Below, one piece after another: positions 57,401 through 64,000 of a DNA stretch of 64,000 nucleotides (positions are counted from its first letter, which is position 1; every line of letters starts with the position of its first letter). The notes beneath the pieces were generated by a model that worked only from the letters and a program-made list of their open reading frames with translations, did no database searches and was not told the DNA's origin. The position numbers and the translations under genes are program-made. The stretch spans positions 62,001 to 126,000 of the forward strand of contig MCGT01000044.1 in assembly GCA_002104935.1 (NCBI GenBank), in the 5' to 3' direction. Source of the stretch: Hesseltinella vesiculosa. Lineage: Eukaryota > Mucoromycota > Mucoromycetes > Mucorales > Cunninghamellaceae.

Positions 57401-58665
57401 TGACCCAGCTCCATTGTCCCTGGCCAATCGGTATATTCTCTCTCGCATGGCCGATGCCGTTGCCAAAGTTGACGAAGGGTTTCAGCAATATCGCCTTTGT
57501 GATGCTACCGATGCTGTTCGATATTTTATTGTAGACGACGTGTGTGATGTCTATGTTGAGTTTTCTAAGACGTTGCTGAATAGCCCGGTAATGGATGCCA
57601 AGGAAAAGGTAAGCTACTTGACGATTGTGCATGACATAGGGTAACCCAAGGCATCTGTTCTATGATAGGAAGCGACCCTGTCCATATTACAGTCATGTTT
57701 GGATGTTGCGTTGCGTCTGGCACATCCATTTATGCCATTTGTGACCGAGGCAGGTGAAGGCATGTGATTGAATGGCATTAAACTCACCCCGCATCACAAC
57801 TATGTATAGGAGCTGTGGCAGCAGATGAAGCAAAAACTACCCTTCCTATCACAGTCCATGTCACCCACCATCATGCTTGAATCCTACCCTACGCCAGCCC
57901 AATTTGCCTTGTACAAAGACGCCAAAGTCGAGGCTGATTTTGAGGTAGGATGCTGTTGTCCTTGTCGCGAGTGCGAGAGATCCTCATTTTATTCTTCTTT
58001 GGGGAGACTAGGTCGTGCTTTCCATTATCCATGCTAGTCGGTCGGTGAGGCAGGGTCATCAAATCAGTGTAGCCAAACCATTACCTTTTGTCATTGTATG
58101 TGAAGATGAAAGTATGTCCCAAGGTACTTTGGTACGTTATTTGGATGATATTCAGAAATTTGTGAAAGCATCTTCGATCAAAGTCATGGTAAGCATCCAC
58201 TGAGCTGGATCAAGACACCTACGCCTTTCTCACGCCCATTTTTTTTTTTCACCTAGAACTATCATGACGACAATTCAGAGCCATGGACAAGTAAAGTGAT
58301 ACATGGCAAGTTGAAGATTATGGTGCCATCCAAAGAACTTTTGCGTGCGCAACTGGAGCGAGCAGGGGCAAATGGAACGAGTCATGCCACGTTGATCCAA
58401 GAACGACAAGACAAATTGGCCAAGAAATTGCTCAAAGTGACTCGTGATTTGGATCGGCTTCGCGCAAAAATGGCTAAATCCGGCTACGAAGCTGCCGTTC
58501 CAGTCGATGTCAAAGAAAAAAACAGGTAAACACCTATCATGACGGGAAGATGAGGGGGATCTTAAGTACGGCGGCTTTTTTTATAGACAACGAGAAGAGT
58601 TGCTGGTATTGGAATTAGAAACTTTAGAACATGATAGGGAAGTCCTTGCCACTTTCAAGCAATAA
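54493..58665 (+). CDS. VAS1: Valyl-tRNA synthetase, 1039 aa, 17 exons
   Basis: Charges tRNA-Val. Exons end/start at 55182/55240, 55298/55358, 55508/55574, 55678/55746, 56014/56074, 56285/56341, 56444/56519, 56608/56671, 56799/56864, 57003/57064, 57157/57273, 57608/57669, 57749/57810, 57944/58012, 58188/58257 and 58525/58587; the total is in frame. Class I motifs: [15 protein letters not shown] (HIGH, about residue 92) and [10 protein letters not shown] (KMSKS, about 611). Editing domain pieces: [34 protein letters not shown]. Also [41 protein letters not shown], and a C-terminal coiled coil ([19 protein letters not shown]). The N-terminal basic stretch before MPSKPARP (residue 28) looks like a mitochondrial presequence, so two starts could give both isoforms. 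Two introns use GC donors. Confidence 0.93.
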
Positions 58666-59201
58666 AAAATGCTGCATTCTTTTTCTTTTTGTTGTCAACA
58701 CCAAAAACGCGACCAGGGATTATAAGCACATGATTTGATAGCCATTTTATAACTTTAATTTTCTATTTCCCAATCAAGGAACATGGAAAAAAAGATGGGT
58801 TTGGAATTGTGTGATCCAAAAAAAAAATATCATTTTCTAAAAGGAGAGGCGCCGAGGGTGTAAAAAGGGGCCGGTGAACCGCGGGCCGCAGTTTTTTTTT
58901 TTTTTTTTTTTTTTTTTGCCATGCCTCTTTTCCAGGAACGCTGGAGAATCCAAGCGAATATTCATCCAAAAAGATTTCTCTTTTTTCATTTTTTCATTCA
59001 TTGCAAGTTGTATACCCAGTTGTTTGATCATGATCTCCTAAAAAAAGACTTCGAATTTGTTTGATTACCCGTGCGTGAAAGCAATCGTATTGGCCCGGGG
59101 CGCGGTGGCCGTAAAACTCAGCTGGATCATTGGATTTCCATGAATTTGCCCTTTTTTTTTTTATTCAAAAAGGGAAAAAACGGCACCTCTCCGCGATCAA
59201 T
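58666..59201. other. Spacer between VAS1 and the ABC transporter
   Basis: About 540 bp with an A run at about 58819, a 26-nt T run at 58892-58917 and G+C-rich patches. No gene seen; it holds the transporter promoter. Confidence 0.45.
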
Positions 59202-59210
59202 TATAAAAGG
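59202..59210 (+). promoter_or_regulatory. TATA box of ABC transporter gene
   Basis: TATAAAAGG about 77 nt before the ATG at 59287, followed by a pyrimidine-rich leader. Confidence 0.55.
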
Positions 59211-59286
59211 CGCCACTTTTCCTAAACTCTTTCTTCCTCTACTTTTTTTTTATTTTTTATTTTTTATTCATTGATATCCTTCAACA

Positions 59287-63707
<4,421 letters not shown>

Positions 63708-64000
63708 ACTATCCCTCCATCTGTAAAATTACTACTTCATTACTGTGAAAATAATATATTGCACAAGCATCTACTACCTAAATGGAAATGAATATGTTAG
63801 TTTTGATATCAGGTACAATTCACGTAGGACCGCACACCAAATGAGAGAGAGAGGGGGGGGGCATACACCGTCCGGCAGTTTTTTTATGATACGGTGTGGG
63901 TATCGACGCCCCGCTCAGGCCCTGTCTCAAGTACGGATCACCGTGTGCCACCAACCTGGCTGGCGCGCATCGACTAAATTTTTTTTGGAGAGAGAGTGAG
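63708..64000. other. 3' flank of the ABC transporter, no gene seen
   Basis: AT-rich 3' region with an AATAATATA stretch near 63750, a short (GA)n/G tract at about 63844-63860 and then a more G+C-rich end. Nothing coding is recognised before the window ends. Confidence 0.4.

Overview
The window is nuclear DNA of a filamentous fungus, most likely Mucoromycota (Mucorales-type). Nearly every gene is cut by short GT-AG introns of about 40-190 nt, intergenic DNA is AT-rich and full of A/T homopolymers, TATA boxes lie 60-85 nt before many ATGs, and several families are typical of that group: a carotenoid-cleaving oxygenase, a lineage-expanded unknown family, a DDE transposase of the local type and a Fanzor-like TnpB relative. 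I rebuilt exon-intron structures by eye. For the complete genes the summed exon lengths are multiples of three and the intron phases agree.

Layout. 1-17.1 kb is a dense gene block. On the minus strand: alpha-arrestin (cut by the window edge), PTGR-type alkenal/alkenone reductase, NmrA-like SDR, a 649-aa coiled-coil protein, a carotenoid oxygenase, the HIG1 protein Rcf2 and the ribosome-biogenesis WD protein Nsa1. On the plus strand: a tiny Lys/Glu/Thr-rich gene and a class III aminotransferase. 17.4-22 kb is a graveyard of mobile DNA: a broken Fanzor-like nuclease with its intron still visible, a Gag-protease remnant, dispersed and tandem repeats. 22.0-29.2 kb carries a secreted phospholipase C-type phosphoesterase, protoporphyrinogen oxidase (HEM14) and a four-LIM protein. 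29.4-37.6 kb is accessory again: a possible second Fanzor-like remnant, a DNA polymerase B exonuclease-like fragment in a pocket of coding-like sequence, a secreted Leu-Pro repeat protein, and an IS630/Tc1-type transposase remnant. 37.9-47.9 kb holds a class II DYRK kinase, a three-repeat Cys-rich secreted protein, a bestrophin-like channel and an AzgA-type purine permease. 48.2-50.7 kb contains a nearly perfect tandem array of about 339 bp units. 51.1-63.7 kb holds an unknown Mucoromycota-type protein, a LINE-like tail, valyl-tRNA synthetase (17 exons) and a full-length ABCB multidrug transporter.

How the genes fit together. Most are unrelated housekeeping genes (heme synthesis, tRNA charging, 60S assembly, respiratory supercomplexes) and there is no metabolic cluster. 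The carotenoid oxygenase lies a few kb from two NAD(P)-dependent oxidoreductases, which may or may not matter for apocarotenoid (trisporoid) chemistry. The most unusual material is the mobile or virus-like debris in 17.4-22 kb and 29.4-35.8 kb.
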